Shown in pieces: positions 30,611-39,130 of a stretch of DNA of 64,000 nt. The DNA is from Candidatus Eiseniibacteriota bacterium (GTDB taxonomy: Bacteria > Eisenbacteria > RBG-16-71-46 > CAIMUX01), in NCBI GenBank assembly GCA_016712505.1, contig JADJQY010000001.1, positions 806,001-870,000 on the forward strand, read 5' to 3'. The notes beneath the pieces were generated by a model. The model saw only the letters and a program-made list of their open reading frames with translations, did not search any database and was not told the origin of the DNA. Position 1 is the first letter of the stretch, and every line of letters begins with the position of its first letter. The position numbers and the translations under genes are program-made.

Positions 30611-32986
30611 ATGTCACCTCGCGAAAACCAGAGCCGGCAGGACCGGTCCGCCGTGTTCTCCAAGCAGGGCCCCCTAACCGGGCCTCTGGTGTCATTCCTC
30701 GTCACCCTGCTCCTGATCGCCGGCGTCGAGGTGGCCATCATGCTCCTCGTGACCCCGCACCTGAGCGCGCGCGGGGGGCTGGCGAGCGCACTGGTCGATG
30801 CCGTCCTGCTGTCACTCGTCGCAGGACCCGCACTGTGGTGGCTCCACGCTCGCATTCATGGGCGTCATGTGGCCGAGCTCGAGGCGCGCCGCGCGGAGGC
30901 GGAGCAACTGGTGTCGGTTCTGGAAGCGACCGGAATGAAGGCTCGCCGCACTTCCGACGAGCCTCGGACCAGGGCGGCCGAGCTGGGCAAGGCGATCGAG
31001 TTCGACCGCACGCGCTTCGACCTCACCCTGGCGATCGGGAACATCGGGGTCTGGGATCACCAGCTGTCGACCGGCCTCTTCTGCGCCGACGCGCGGTGGG
31101 CGCAGATCTTCGGAGTCGACGCCAGCGCTCTTCCGATGCCGGTCGAGCAGGCGCTGGAGCGCCTGCATCCGGAGGATCGCGAAGGGGCGTTGACCAGCCC
31201 CGCGGCCCATGCGCGTGAGCGCACTCCGTACTTCGAGTACCGCTTTCGTGTCCGGCAGGCGGACGAGAGCTACCGGTGGGCGATCGCCCGGGGGTGCGTC
31301 GTGGAGCGCGACCCGGAGGATCGACCACTCCGGGTCATCGGGGTCACGATCGACATTCACGAGCAGGCGATGCGCGAGGAGCGGGCCCGCGAGTCGAGCG
31401 CGCTCCTCGGCCGCATCCTCGAGTTCATTCCGTACAGCGTGTTCTGGAAGGACCCGCAGGGACGGTATCTGGGTTGCAACCAGGCCTTCGCCAACAACGC
31501 CGGGCTGAGCTCCCCGACGCAACTGATCGGTCTCTGCGACTATGACATGCCCTGGAGCCGCGAGGAGTCCGACGCCTACCGCGCGGACGACGCCGCGGTT
31601 CTACGCACCGGCGAGGCGCGGATGCACATCCAGGAGCCGATCACCACGGCGGATGGGAGCAATCGGTGGCTCGACACGAGCAAGGTGCCGCTGCGGGACG
31701 AGAACGGCGTGGCACTCGGGGTGCTCGGCATCTTCGCCGACGTGACCGAGCAACGGAACCGGGAGCAGGAGCTGGTGGATCTGCGTAACGCCGCGGAATC
31801 GGCCAACCGGTCGAAGTCGGAGTTCCTGGCCAACATGAGTCACGAGATTCGAACCCCGCTCACCGCGATCCTGGGATACAGCGAGGTGCTGCGCGAGGAG
31901 CTGGAGGCGCGGCTGTCGGGCGGGGCGCACGGGGAAGCGCTCGACACGATCCAGCAGGCCAGTGAGCACTTGCTCACGGTGGTGAACGATGTCCTCGATC
32001 TCTCGAAGATCGAGGCCGGGCGGGTCGAGGTGGAACGGCTCGAGGTCGACCTGCCTGACCTCCTCCGGGTGGTCGAGTCCCTGATGCAACCCTGGGCGCG
32101 GGGCAAGGGGCTTGGCCTGCAGTTCCGCTGCACGACCCCAATCCCGTCACGCGTGCGCACCGACCCCACGCGGCTTCGGCAGGTGCTGCTCAACATCGTT
32201 GGAAACGCGATCAAGTTCACCGAGCTGGGTGCGGTCGAGGTCACGATCTCCTCCGAGCCGCGCGAGGGGGAGGTTGGACTCTGCTTCGACGTGACCGATT
32301 CGGGAGTCGGAGTTCCCGAGGAGAGCATCGCCAGCCTCTTTGAACCGTTCAGCCAGGCCGACAGCAGCACGACGCGGCGATTCGGGGGAACCGGCCTCGG
32401 GCTGGCGATCTGTCGGCGCCTTGCCCTCCTGCTCGGAGGGGACGTCGAACTGCTGCGCACCGAGCGGGACCGGGGATCGACCTTCCGCGTGCGCGTGATC
32501 TGCGGGGCGGTGGCGAGCAGCACGCTAGTCTCGGTGATCTCCTGTCCGCCGGCGATCGACGGACGATCACGTTCGACGAGCGGACCGCGTTTGTCGGGCC
32601 GGATCCTCTACGCCGAGGACGGACCGGTGAACCAGCGCTTGATCTCGCTCCTGCTGACCAAGGCGGGGGCGGAGGTCGACGTGGCCGAGAACGGTCGGGT
32701 CGCCCTTCGGATGCTCGAGAGTGCGGCCGGAACCGATCGGCCATATGCCCTCCTCATCACCGATGTCCAGATGCCCGAGATGGATGGGTACACCTTGGCG
32801 CGAACCCTGCGCGACGCCGGGCATCGGCTTCCGATTCTGGCCCTGACCGCCCATGCGATGTCCGAAGATCGGCGGCGGTGTCTGGACGCCGGGTGCGACG
32901 ACTATCTCTCCAAGCCGGTCGAACGCGCCGAGCTGATCCGGCGCTGCGCCGATCTGCTCGAGGCGCGGCGAAACGCCGCCGCCTGA
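30611..32986 (+). CDS. Hybrid sensor histidine kinase with two PAS domains and a receiver
   Basis: Membrane-bound hybrid kinase, 791 aa. Two transmembrane helices (about 25-45 and 55-75) leave only a very short loop outside, so sensing is probably by the PAS domains (about 130-260 and 275-390), each ending in a PAC-like block (VIGVTIDIHEQ, VLGIFADVTEQ). The kinase core has the phospho-acceptor in FLANMSHEIRTPL, the N box NIVGNAIKF, DSGVGVPEES and GGTGLGLAIC. A C-terminal receiver has its phosphorylatable Asp in LLITDVQMPEMDG and Lys in YLSKPVE. No output domain or cognate regulator is adjacent. Confidence 0.93.
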   Translation: MSPRENQSRQDRSAVFSKQGPLTGPLVSFLVTLLLIAGVEVAIMLLVTPHLSARGGLASALVDAVLLSLVAGPALWWLHARIHGRHVAELEARRAEAEQLVSVLEATGMKARRTSDEPRTRAAELGKAIEFDRTRFDLTLAIGNIGVWDHQLSTGLFCADARWAQIFGVDASALPMPVEQALERLHPEDREGALTSPAAHARERTPYFEYRFRVRQADESYRWAIARGCVVERDPEDRPLRVIGVTIDIHEQAMREERARESSALLGRILEFIPYSVFWKDPQGRYLGCNQAFANNAGLSSPTQLIGLCDYDMPWSREESDAYRADDAAVLRTGEARMHIQEPITTADGSNRWLDTSKVPLRDENGVALGVLGIFADVTEQRNREQELVDLRNAAESANRSKSEFLANMSHEIRTPLTAILGYSEVLREELEARLSGGAHGEALDTIQQASEHLLTVVNDVLDLSKIEAGRVEVERLEVDLPDLLRVVESLMQPWARGKGLGLQFRCTTPIPSRVRTDPTRLRQVLLNIVGNAIKFTELGAVEVTISSEPREGEVGLCFDVTDSGVGVPEESIASLFEPFSQADSSTTRRFGGTGLGLAICRRLALLLGGDVELLRTERDRGSTFRVRVICGAVASSTLVSVISCPPAIDGRSRSTSGPRLSGRILYAEDGPVNQRLISLLLTKAGAEVDVAENGRVALRMLESAAGTDRPYALLITDVQMPEMDGYTLARTLRDAGHRLPILALTAHAMSEDRRRCLDAGCDDYLSKPVERAELIRRCADLLEARRNAAA

Positions 32987-33028
32987 CCCTTCCCAACCCG
33001 TTCCCTCAGCCCACGCCGAAGCACCCTG

Positions 33029-33808
33029 CTAGCGCGCGTCGCCGGCCGCCCCCGCGCCGCTCGCCGCCGTACCCGCACCTCCGCCCATCTGCAGGATCAT
33101 GATCTTCTGCCAGATCTTGGCCGAGAGGCCGGTGACCAAGGCTTCGATCTCATTCACCGCGCCCAGCACCACGCCGTCCTGAACGTGCTGCATGTGGAGC
33201 GCCGCCAGCTTGCTGGTCAGCGCGAGCATCTCCGAGCAGTAGTCCAGGTAGCGCGTCAGCTCGAACCGGTTGTGCGATCGCGCGGGGGAGGAGGCTGTCG
33301 CCCCGCTCGGCCGGAGGGCAAACTCCGGATCCTTGGTCAACTGGTGCATGTCGACCACATGGGCCAACCCCCGAAGGCGGTGGAGCAGGCGCAGCGCGCG
33401 CCGCCGCTTGAGGCGGGTCTCGGTCGACACCAAAAAAGCGATCACGATCGAGAGCAGGATCAACTCATTGATCGCCGCATCGGTCGCCTGGACCAGCTCC
33501 GGTAGGCTTCCGCTCGCCCCGGCGGCGAGGCGGGTGAGTTGCGTCGCCGCGAACCCCACCGTGACCATGACTCCAACCACCGCTGCCACAACCAGCGTCC
33601 GCAGCCACCAGATCGGCTTCCGGCTGCGTTCCACCTCGCGCTCCGTCTCCTCCGCCAGCTCGATCAGCTCGGTCGCAACCTGGGTCAGCCCGGCACCCGG
33701 GAACCGCGTGTCGATCCGCGCCCGCAGTCGAATGATCGTGGCGCGAACCGGTTCGGACCGGAGCGCTCCGCGCCCCCGGGTCGATTCGTCGGAATCGCTC
33801 GGTGACAA
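33029..33808 (-). CDS. Membrane protein of unknown function
   Basis: Protein of about 259 aa with two strong hydrophobic helices separated by a short loop (LRTLVVAAVVGVMVTVGFAA and AINELILLSIVIAFLVS), followed by a basic, helical cytosolic part with KRRRALRLLHRLRGLAHV. The early motif RIDTRFPGAGL is conserved in my memory of similar unassigned proteins. It ends in an Ala/Gly-rich tail. A TTG start at 33808 is preferred because GGGAGG precedes it by 7 nt; an in-frame ATG at 33868 would add 20 residues. It converges with the hybrid kinase, leaving 42 bp. No function can be proposed. Confidence 0.65.
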   Translation of the reverse strand: MSPSDSDESTRGRGALRSEPVRATIIRLRARIDTRFPGAGLTQVATELIELAEETEREVERSRKPIWWLRTLVVAAVVGVMVTVGFAATQLTRLAAGASGSLPELVQATDAAINELILLSIVIAFLVSTETRLKRRRALRLLHRLRGLAHVVDMHQLTKDPEFALRPSGATASSPARSHNRFELTRYLDYCSEMLALTSKLAALHMQHVQDGVVLGAVNEIEALVTGLSAKIWQKIMILQMGGGAGTAASGAGAAGDAR

Positions 33809-34023
33809 TTCATACCTCCCGTACCCGTTCCAGGCGCATCTCTCATGCGTTTCGATGACGCGCCTCATGTCCCCTGAACGCACGGTCTCTACCCTACCGA
33901 GCGATTCAAGCCGCAGGACGCCGGGCGATCCTGCGCGAGACCCACGGCGCCGGTCAACGCTCCACTCAGGAGCGCGCGGTTCGGCGGCACCGAGAGTTGA
34001 CTCCGAAGAACGGGAGGCTACCG

Positions 34024-35272
34024 ATGCGGATGCGTTTCGCCCTGCTGGGGGTGATCGCCGCGCTGAGCACCACGACCTACGGCCCACGCGCGGCCGACAC
34101 GCTTCCGAATGGTCTATCGTCCGGCGACGTGTCGGCCGAAGCCGCCGTCTTGTGGGCGCGGGCCACGGTTCCGGGAACGGGAGCTGGTCGGAGCCAACCC
34201 GCTCGATCCTCAAGACGTCGGGCGGTTCCTGGTCGAGTCCTTCAATCCGACCCGCACCATGCTGGGTCGCGCCCAGATGGATCAGTTGAAAGCGGACCTG
34301 CTCTCCGCGCACGCTGACGGCGTCGTGTGGAAGTTCGTCCTGGTCCCGGAGCCGATCCAGAACCTCGGCGTGGTCGGGGCGGCCGACCGATTCGAGGGCT
34401 ACGCGGCGGAGCGGACGGAGATCCTGAGCTTCGTGGCCGCCAACCAGATCACCAACGTGGTATTCGTCGCGGCCGACATCCACGGCACGCTGGTGAACAA
34501 CCTGACCTACCAGCTCGGGCCGTTCCAGCCTCAGATCCAGACCGCGGCCTGGGAGATCAGCACCGGCTCCGTGGCGTTCGATGCGCCGTTTGGGCCGACC
34601 GTGGTGGAGATCGCAGCCGGGCTTGGATTCCTCACCCCCCAGCAGGTGGCCTTCTATGAGTCGCTTCCGCGCGAAGGCAAGGACGCATTCGTGCGGACGA
34701 TGGTCGATCAGCAGATCCAACCGCTCGGGTATGACGCGGTGGGTCTCGAGGGCTCCGGCGTTCCGGCCGAGTTGCTGGAAGGCTCGTACGCCAACCTCCA
34801 CACGTTTGGCTGGTCCCAGTTCGAGATCGATCCCACCTCCTTCGCCCTGACGGTGACCACCTATGGGATCGACCCATACACGCGGGAGGAGCTCGAGTCG
34901 GATCCGGGCGCGATCGTGGATCGGGAGCCGTTCGTGGTCGGACGGTTCCGGGTCCAGGCGGCGCCCGAGGGCGGCCAGCCGTCCGAGGTCGATTCGCCTC
35001 TTCCGCCGTTCAGCCTGCAGGTAACTCCCATGCCCGCCCTCGATCGGGCCATCCTTCGCTACTCCGTGCCGTCGGGTGTTGGGATCGATCTCTCCGTGAT
35101 CGACATCAGCGGCCGGACGATCCGCCGGCTGGCGGTGGGCGACCCGCAGGCGGGTGAGGTTACCTGGGATCTTGCCGATGAGGCCGGGCGACTGGTCCCC
35201 GCAGGGGTGTACTTCGCCCAGCTCCGGGTTGGAGATCGAGTCGCCACCGAACGGATGGTGATCGCCCGCTAA
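34024..35272 (+). pseudogene. PhoD-like alkaline phosphatase with internal deletion
   Basis: Remnant of a secreted PhoD-type phosphatase. It has a GGGAGG site, a signal peptide (MRMRFALLGVIAAL) and the start of the N-terminal domain (LPNGLSSGDVSAEAAVLWAR). The sequence then jumps, with a frame change near 34175-34185, to the end of the catalytic domain: MLGRAQMDQLKADL, VVWKFVLVPEPI and VVFVAADIHGTLV, the last carrying a metal-ligand His. About 300 residues with the other metal ligands are absent. A FlgD-like tail (EVTWDLADEAGRLVPAG) completes it. Either a true deletion or a collapsed assembly explains this; as written the product cannot be active. Confidence 0.7.
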
Positions 35273-35476
35273 TCGTCCCCAGATTTGCTCTCCTTCGGAC
35301 CGCGAGGGCGCGCCCAGGATCCACCCCCTCCGAAGCGCGCTCTCGCGGCTTCCATTTGAGACTTGGAAGCAGCTGCCCATCGATTCCAATCCCGAGGTGC
35401 CGGACCGGTCGGCGGCCACGCCATTCCCCCGAAAACAGGTGCCCTCTCCCCCGGCTCCAGGGGGTGTAAGTTGCAT

Positions 35477-35490
35477 AATTGTAGACAATT
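35477..35490. promoter_or_regulatory. AT-rich palindrome upstream of the cytochrome operon
   Basis: AATTGT-AG-ACAATT is a perfect inverted repeat in an otherwise GC-rich gap of 300 bp. It is preceded by TTGCAT (35471-35476) and followed 6 nt later by TAAAGT (35497-35502). The local AT content fits a promoter with an operator over the spacer. The regulator is unknown and the assignment is tentative. Confidence 0.4.
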
Positions 35491-35575
35491 AGGTCCTAAA
35501 GTGACAAATCCTGGCCATCAGTTCCACTTCGGCACGAGATCTGACTAGTGAAGATAGGCACAAGCAGAGGAAACC

Positions 35576-36799
35576 ATGCAGACCTGGATCCCGACCTCGG
35601 CACCGTCTCACTGGCGGGCCGCCAGAACCGAAAGCCCGAGCCAAGGCGCCATCCTTATTATTGGGGCCCTGGCGGCGGTTTCGGTTTCGGCGCGGGCCGA
35701 GGGGCTTCCCCAGGCGGATCCTCTCTGGGTGGTCGACCGAGCTTCGGCGGCGATCGTGATGAACCAGCCGCAGGGCCTGACCTACGACGCGGTAGGTGAC
35801 CTCGTCTGGGTGGCCGATACCGGCAACCATCGCATCCGGGTCTTCGATGCCGAAGGGATGCACGTCCGGAGCTACGACATCCAGCACCCGACCTCGCGCG
35901 GTCCGATCCCCGGAGAGCCGAAGGCACTCCTGGTCAGCCGCGAAGGGTTCGTGTTCGTGCTCGACGCGATGACCGAGCACATCCAGGTGCTGGACCTCCT
36001 CGGCGAGCGGGTTCGCGAGGTACGGCCAGGCGCGCTGAGCGGCTGGACTCCTCCGTCGGCCGCCTCGAATCCCGAACCGGCATTCGCCGCATCCCGCAAT
36101 TTTGCCACCGGCCAGCCGGTGCCCACCGACGAAACCACCCGACCGGTCGCCATGGCGTTCGATCCTCAGGAGAACCTGATCCTGGCGGTCGGCGGCACGC
36201 GCGGGATCATCCTCGGTCTGGGTGCGGATGATCAGGTGGAATGGACGCTCGACGGCACGGAGGACGGGGGAGCCCCGTTCGGAGCCATCTCGAGTCTCTT
36301 CGTCGCCGCGGACGGCAGCCTCTTCGTCACCGACATGACGGGCGCCGCGGCAGTTCGAGTGTTCGATCCGGAGCGCCGGCAGCGCCTGGCGCTCGGAACG
36401 CATGATGTCGGCAATGAGAATTTCTCTCTTCCTACCTCAGTGGTGGCCGCCTCGGGGCGGATGTGGGTGGCGGATGCGATCCGCCAGACGATCAAGGTCT
36501 TCGATCTGGAGGGGACCCTGGTCGGCATGGTTGGGGGGGCGGGAAGAGGAATGGGCGATCTGCTCTATCCGGCGGCCTTGGCCACCGATGGAAAGAACCG
36601 CCTTTTTACCATCGAGAGGGTCGGTGCGCGCCTCTCGGCATTCCAGATGAGCGTACCAGGCAGCATCGCGGAGGCGACCAATCCCGGCGGGCGCGACTCC
36701 GTAGCAGTAGAAGTTGGGGTGGATGGGTTGGGTGGTAGGACTGACATCTTGGCACCGGAGGCTCGCCGCGAGACGAACCCACCGGTACCCAACAAATGA
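35576..36799 (+). CDS. Exported NHL-type beta-propeller protein
   Basis: Protein of 407 aa with a Ala-rich export signal (about 25-42, LIIGALAAVSVSARA) and repeated propeller blades of NHL type: VWVADTGNHRIRVFDAEG, VFVLDAMTEHIQVLD, LFVTDMTGAAAVRVFD, MWVADAIRQTIKVFDLEG. NHL proteins with this length commonly accompany periplasmic or surface multiheme cytochromes in metal-reducing bacteria and may act as assembly or docking platforms. Its stop is 10 nt before the first cytochrome gene, so it opens the operon. There are no CxxCH motifs. Confidence 0.8.
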   Translation: MQTWIPTSAPSHWRAARTESPSQGAILIIGALAAVSVSARAEGLPQADPLWVVDRASAAIVMNQPQGLTYDAVGDLVWVADTGNHRIRVFDAEGMHVRSYDIQHPTSRGPIPGEPKALLVSREGFVFVLDAMTEHIQVLDLLGERVREVRPGALSGWTPPSAASNPEPAFAASRNFATGQPVPTDETTRPVAMAFDPQENLILAVGGTRGIILGLGADDQVEWTLDGTEDGGAPFGAISSLFVAADGSLFVTDMTGAAAVRVFDPERRQRLALGTHDVGNENFSLPTSVVAASGRMWVADAIRQTIKVFDLEGTLVGMVGGAGRGMGDLLYPAALATDGKNRLFTIERVGARLSAFQMSVPGSIAEATNPGGRDSVAVEVGVDGLGGRTDILAPEARRETNPPVPNK

Positions 36800-36809
36800 G
36801 GACTTAACG

Positions 36810-37814
36810 ATGAAACGGCTCGGACTCTTTCTAGGGGTATTCGCCCTTCTGATCGCGGCCCCCCTCGCAATGGCCGGGGACTTCCATTCTGGTTCGACGC
36901 TTATCTGTGCGGACTGCCACGTCATGCACTACAGCCAGACGCATGGTTACAATGAGGACGGCTCGGGAATCTACGCTCCGCTGGGCAATGATGGTCCGTA
37001 CCATTACCTGCTCCGGAACGAGATCAATGATCTCTGCCTGACCTGTCACAACAACGCCTCCTTCGCCCCCGACGTCCTGGGCGCGAACTCGAACGGTTAC
37101 GTTCGCGCGGCGGGTGCCCTGAACCGTGACGGTACGGCTCCGTACTATCACGCGACCGGCCACACTCTCGATGCGACCGACGCCGCTCCGGGCGGAACCT
37201 GGACCAATCCGGACGGTCTGCACTGCACCGACTGCCACCATCAGCATGGTGCGGGCGGCGCCTACCGGAACCTTCGCGTGAAGACCGGTACGGCCCCCGC
37301 AAACAGCACGGTGACCTACGCCATCGGCACGAATGATCTGTCCAAGGACGTCTTCGAGCGGAACACCACGCCGATGGCGGCGCACTACGCGGACGAGAAC
37401 ATCGACTTCAACGAGCCGGATCAGACCGCCTCGAAGTACGCGATGTTCTGCCAGGGCTGCCACACCGAGTTCCACGGCGCCAAGGGCGGCCCGGAAGTCG
37501 GCGGCAGCGCGACTGGTGAATGGCTCCGTCACCCGAACTCCGATGCGAACATCGGCGGAATCGGCGGCGGTCACTCACGTCTCTCGCAGTACAACGGCAA
37601 GGTGAACAAGGTGAAGGTCATGAGCGCCACGGGCGTGTGGGATCCGGCTCCGGCCGACGTCACGCCGTCGTGCATGAGCTGCCACAAGGCTCACGGTAAC
37701 CAGCATGGCTTCGGGCTCATCTTCATGTCGGGCACCGGGACCGTGACCGAGGAAGGCGACGCGAACGGAGTGTCCGCGAAGGACCTCTGCAAGCAGTGCC
37801 ACATTCAGGGCTAG
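36810..37814 (+). CDS. Six-heme c-type cytochrome
   Basis: Periplasmic or surface cytochrome, 334 aa. Signal peptide about 1-22 (LLIAAPLAMA). Six CxxCH heme-attachment motifs are visible: CADCH, CLTCH, CTDCH, CQGCH, CMSCH and CKQCH. Extra His residues nearby (CTDCHHQHG, CMSCHKAHGNQHG) can serve as distal ligands, as in the doubled-CxxCH family. Middle part (about 110-220) is heme-poor and may be a binding domain. It follows the propeller gene by 10 nt and is followed by two hairpins. Probable role: one step of electron transfer through the envelope. Confidence 0.92.
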   Translation: MKRLGLFLGVFALLIAAPLAMAGDFHSGSTLICADCHVMHYSQTHGYNEDGSGIYAPLGNDGPYHYLLRNEINDLCLTCHNNASFAPDVLGANSNGYVRAAGALNRDGTAPYYHATGHTLDATDAAPGGTWTNPDGLHCTDCHHQHGAGGAYRNLRVKTGTAPANSTVTYAIGTNDLSKDVFERNTTPMAAHYADENIDFNEPDQTASKYAMFCQGCHTEFHGAKGGPEVGGSATGEWLRHPNSDANIGGIGGGHSRLSQYNGKVNKVKVMSATGVWDPAPADVTPSCMSCHKAHGNQHGFGLIFMSGTGTVTEEGDANGVSAKDLCKQCHIQG

Positions 37815-37822
37815 GTATCCAA

Positions 37823-37850
37823 GTCCGCGCCGTCGTGAGGCGGCGCGGAC
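37823..37850 (+). terminator. Hairpin after the six-heme cytochrome
   Basis: Perfect 10-bp stem GTCCGCGCCG with an 8-nt loop, 8 nt after the stop and followed by CCCTCTTA. The T-run is weak, so it may act as partial terminator or mRNA-end protector that lowers expression of downstream genes. Confidence 0.5.
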
Positions 37851-37926
37851 CCCTCTTACCGCCCCGGCGCCTGCGCCCGGCGACCTGGGGATCCGGCGGC
37901 GGGATGGGGTGGTGAGAGGACCGGAC

Positions 37927-37963
37927 AACGGGGCACGGGGCGCAACAGGCCTCGTGCCCCGTT
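37927..37963 (+). terminator. Second hairpin in the cytochrome operon
   Basis: Perfect 11-bp stem AACGGGGCACG with a 15-nt loop lies 58 nt before the next cytochrome gene. With the hairpin at 37823 it splits the cytochrome cluster into two parts and may modulate read-through. Confidence 0.5.
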
Positions 37964-38020
37964 CCCTTCCAGGCCTCCGAGCAGGACGAATCCGAACACC
38001 CGAGGAGAGAGGAGGAGAGG

Positions 38021-39130
38021 ATGTACACCCAGTTCGTCAGTCTCCTCTCGCTGCTGCTGCTGCAACTCGGGCAGCTCTCCGCTTCGAATCCTCACTTCGA
38101 TCCGATCCACGGCGTCGACCGGATCCAGACCAGCCCGACGACCAACGGACAGTGCACGCAGTGCCATCCGTTGCACGACAACTTCGGGCAGGCGCCGGAG
38201 CCGAAGCTCCTCTTCGCTCCCAACGACAATCAGCTCTGTTATGAGGCGGGCGGGCCAAACGGCTGCCACGCCCTGCGTCCCAGCGGGTATCCCGCGGGCG
38301 AGGGAGACCGGATGCCGGCGACCGCGGCGGCGCCGGGATACTTCGAGGCCAACTCCGGCGGGCAGCGACTGCCCGGGGTGCTGCTCCGTCGCCGGTGGCC
38401 CGGCATGGAGGTCTTCGAGGACACACGCCTCGCCCCCACCGGGCACTACTATTCGCCCCACCGCAACGACCCCGACATGCCGCTGCAGGACAGCGACGGG
38501 AACGGGCTCTGCCGCAACTGTCACAATCCGCACGAGGGGGCGAGTGAGCATGACCTCCTCACTCGGGTCTATCAGCCGTGGGGGGGCAGTTGGGCGAATC
38601 AGGCGTCGGTGCGGATGGCGGCCTGTCTCGACTGTCACGGTCCGACCGGACCGATCGGCATGGAGCCGGAGAATCGCCTGATCGCCGACTACTACGACAA
38701 GGGGATCAACAACGATGGGCGCGCCGGTCACCAGATCCGGAGGAATCGCGACATCGCGATCTCCTGGCCGACCTGGGTGCGGAGCGGCGACCAGCTCCCC
38801 TGCTTCGACTGCCACAATCCCCATGGGTCGCGGGGGAGTGACGGAGTGCAGCCGAACGCCTTCGCCCTGAGCGACCAACGACCGGGCTGGAAGGGGCTCA
38901 CCGACACCCGCAACGATCCGGCCCAGAACCGTGCCTTTTGTCTCGGCTGTCACATTCCGGCCGACGGCGTTCCCGGCTCGATCACGGTCGATGGGATCGT
39001 GATGAACACTCTCCCCGACGAGGACGAACATCGCAGCAACCGCACGGAAGGTTGCTTCGAGTGCCACGGCTCCGACTACTCGAGCCCCACGAGTTCCAAT
39101 GTCCACCATCCGGGAGATGGAGAAGACTGA
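38021..39130 (+). CDS. Multiheme c-type cytochrome with six CxxCH and one CX8CH motif
   Basis: Exported cytochrome, 369 aa, with signal peptide about 1-22 (LLSLLLLQLGQLSAS). Canonical heme sites are CTQCH, CRNCH, CLDCH, CFDCH, CLGCH and CFECH. An additional CYEAGGPNGCH (C, eight residues, CH) near residue 75 could be a non-standard heme site or an eroded one. Its last bases overlap the start of the barrel gene (TGATG), so translation is coupled. Partnered with an outer-membrane barrel, it is a good candidate for the cytochrome held inside or beside the pore. Confidence 0.9.
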   Translation: MYTQFVSLLSLLLLQLGQLSASNPHFDPIHGVDRIQTSPTTNGQCTQCHPLHDNFGQAPEPKLLFAPNDNQLCYEAGGPNGCHALRPSGYPAGEGDRMPATAAAPGYFEANSGGQRLPGVLLRRRWPGMEVFEDTRLAPTGHYYSPHRNDPDMPLQDSDGNGLCRNCHNPHEGASEHDLLTRVYQPWGGSWANQASVRMAACLDCHGPTGPIGMEPENRLIADYYDKGINNDGRAGHQIRRNRDIAISWPTWVRSGDQLPCFDCHNPHGSRGSDGVQPNAFALSDQRPGWKGLTDTRNDPAQNRAFCLGCHIPADGVPGSITVDGIVMNTLPDEDEHRSNRTEGCFECHGSDYSSPTSSNVHHPGDGED

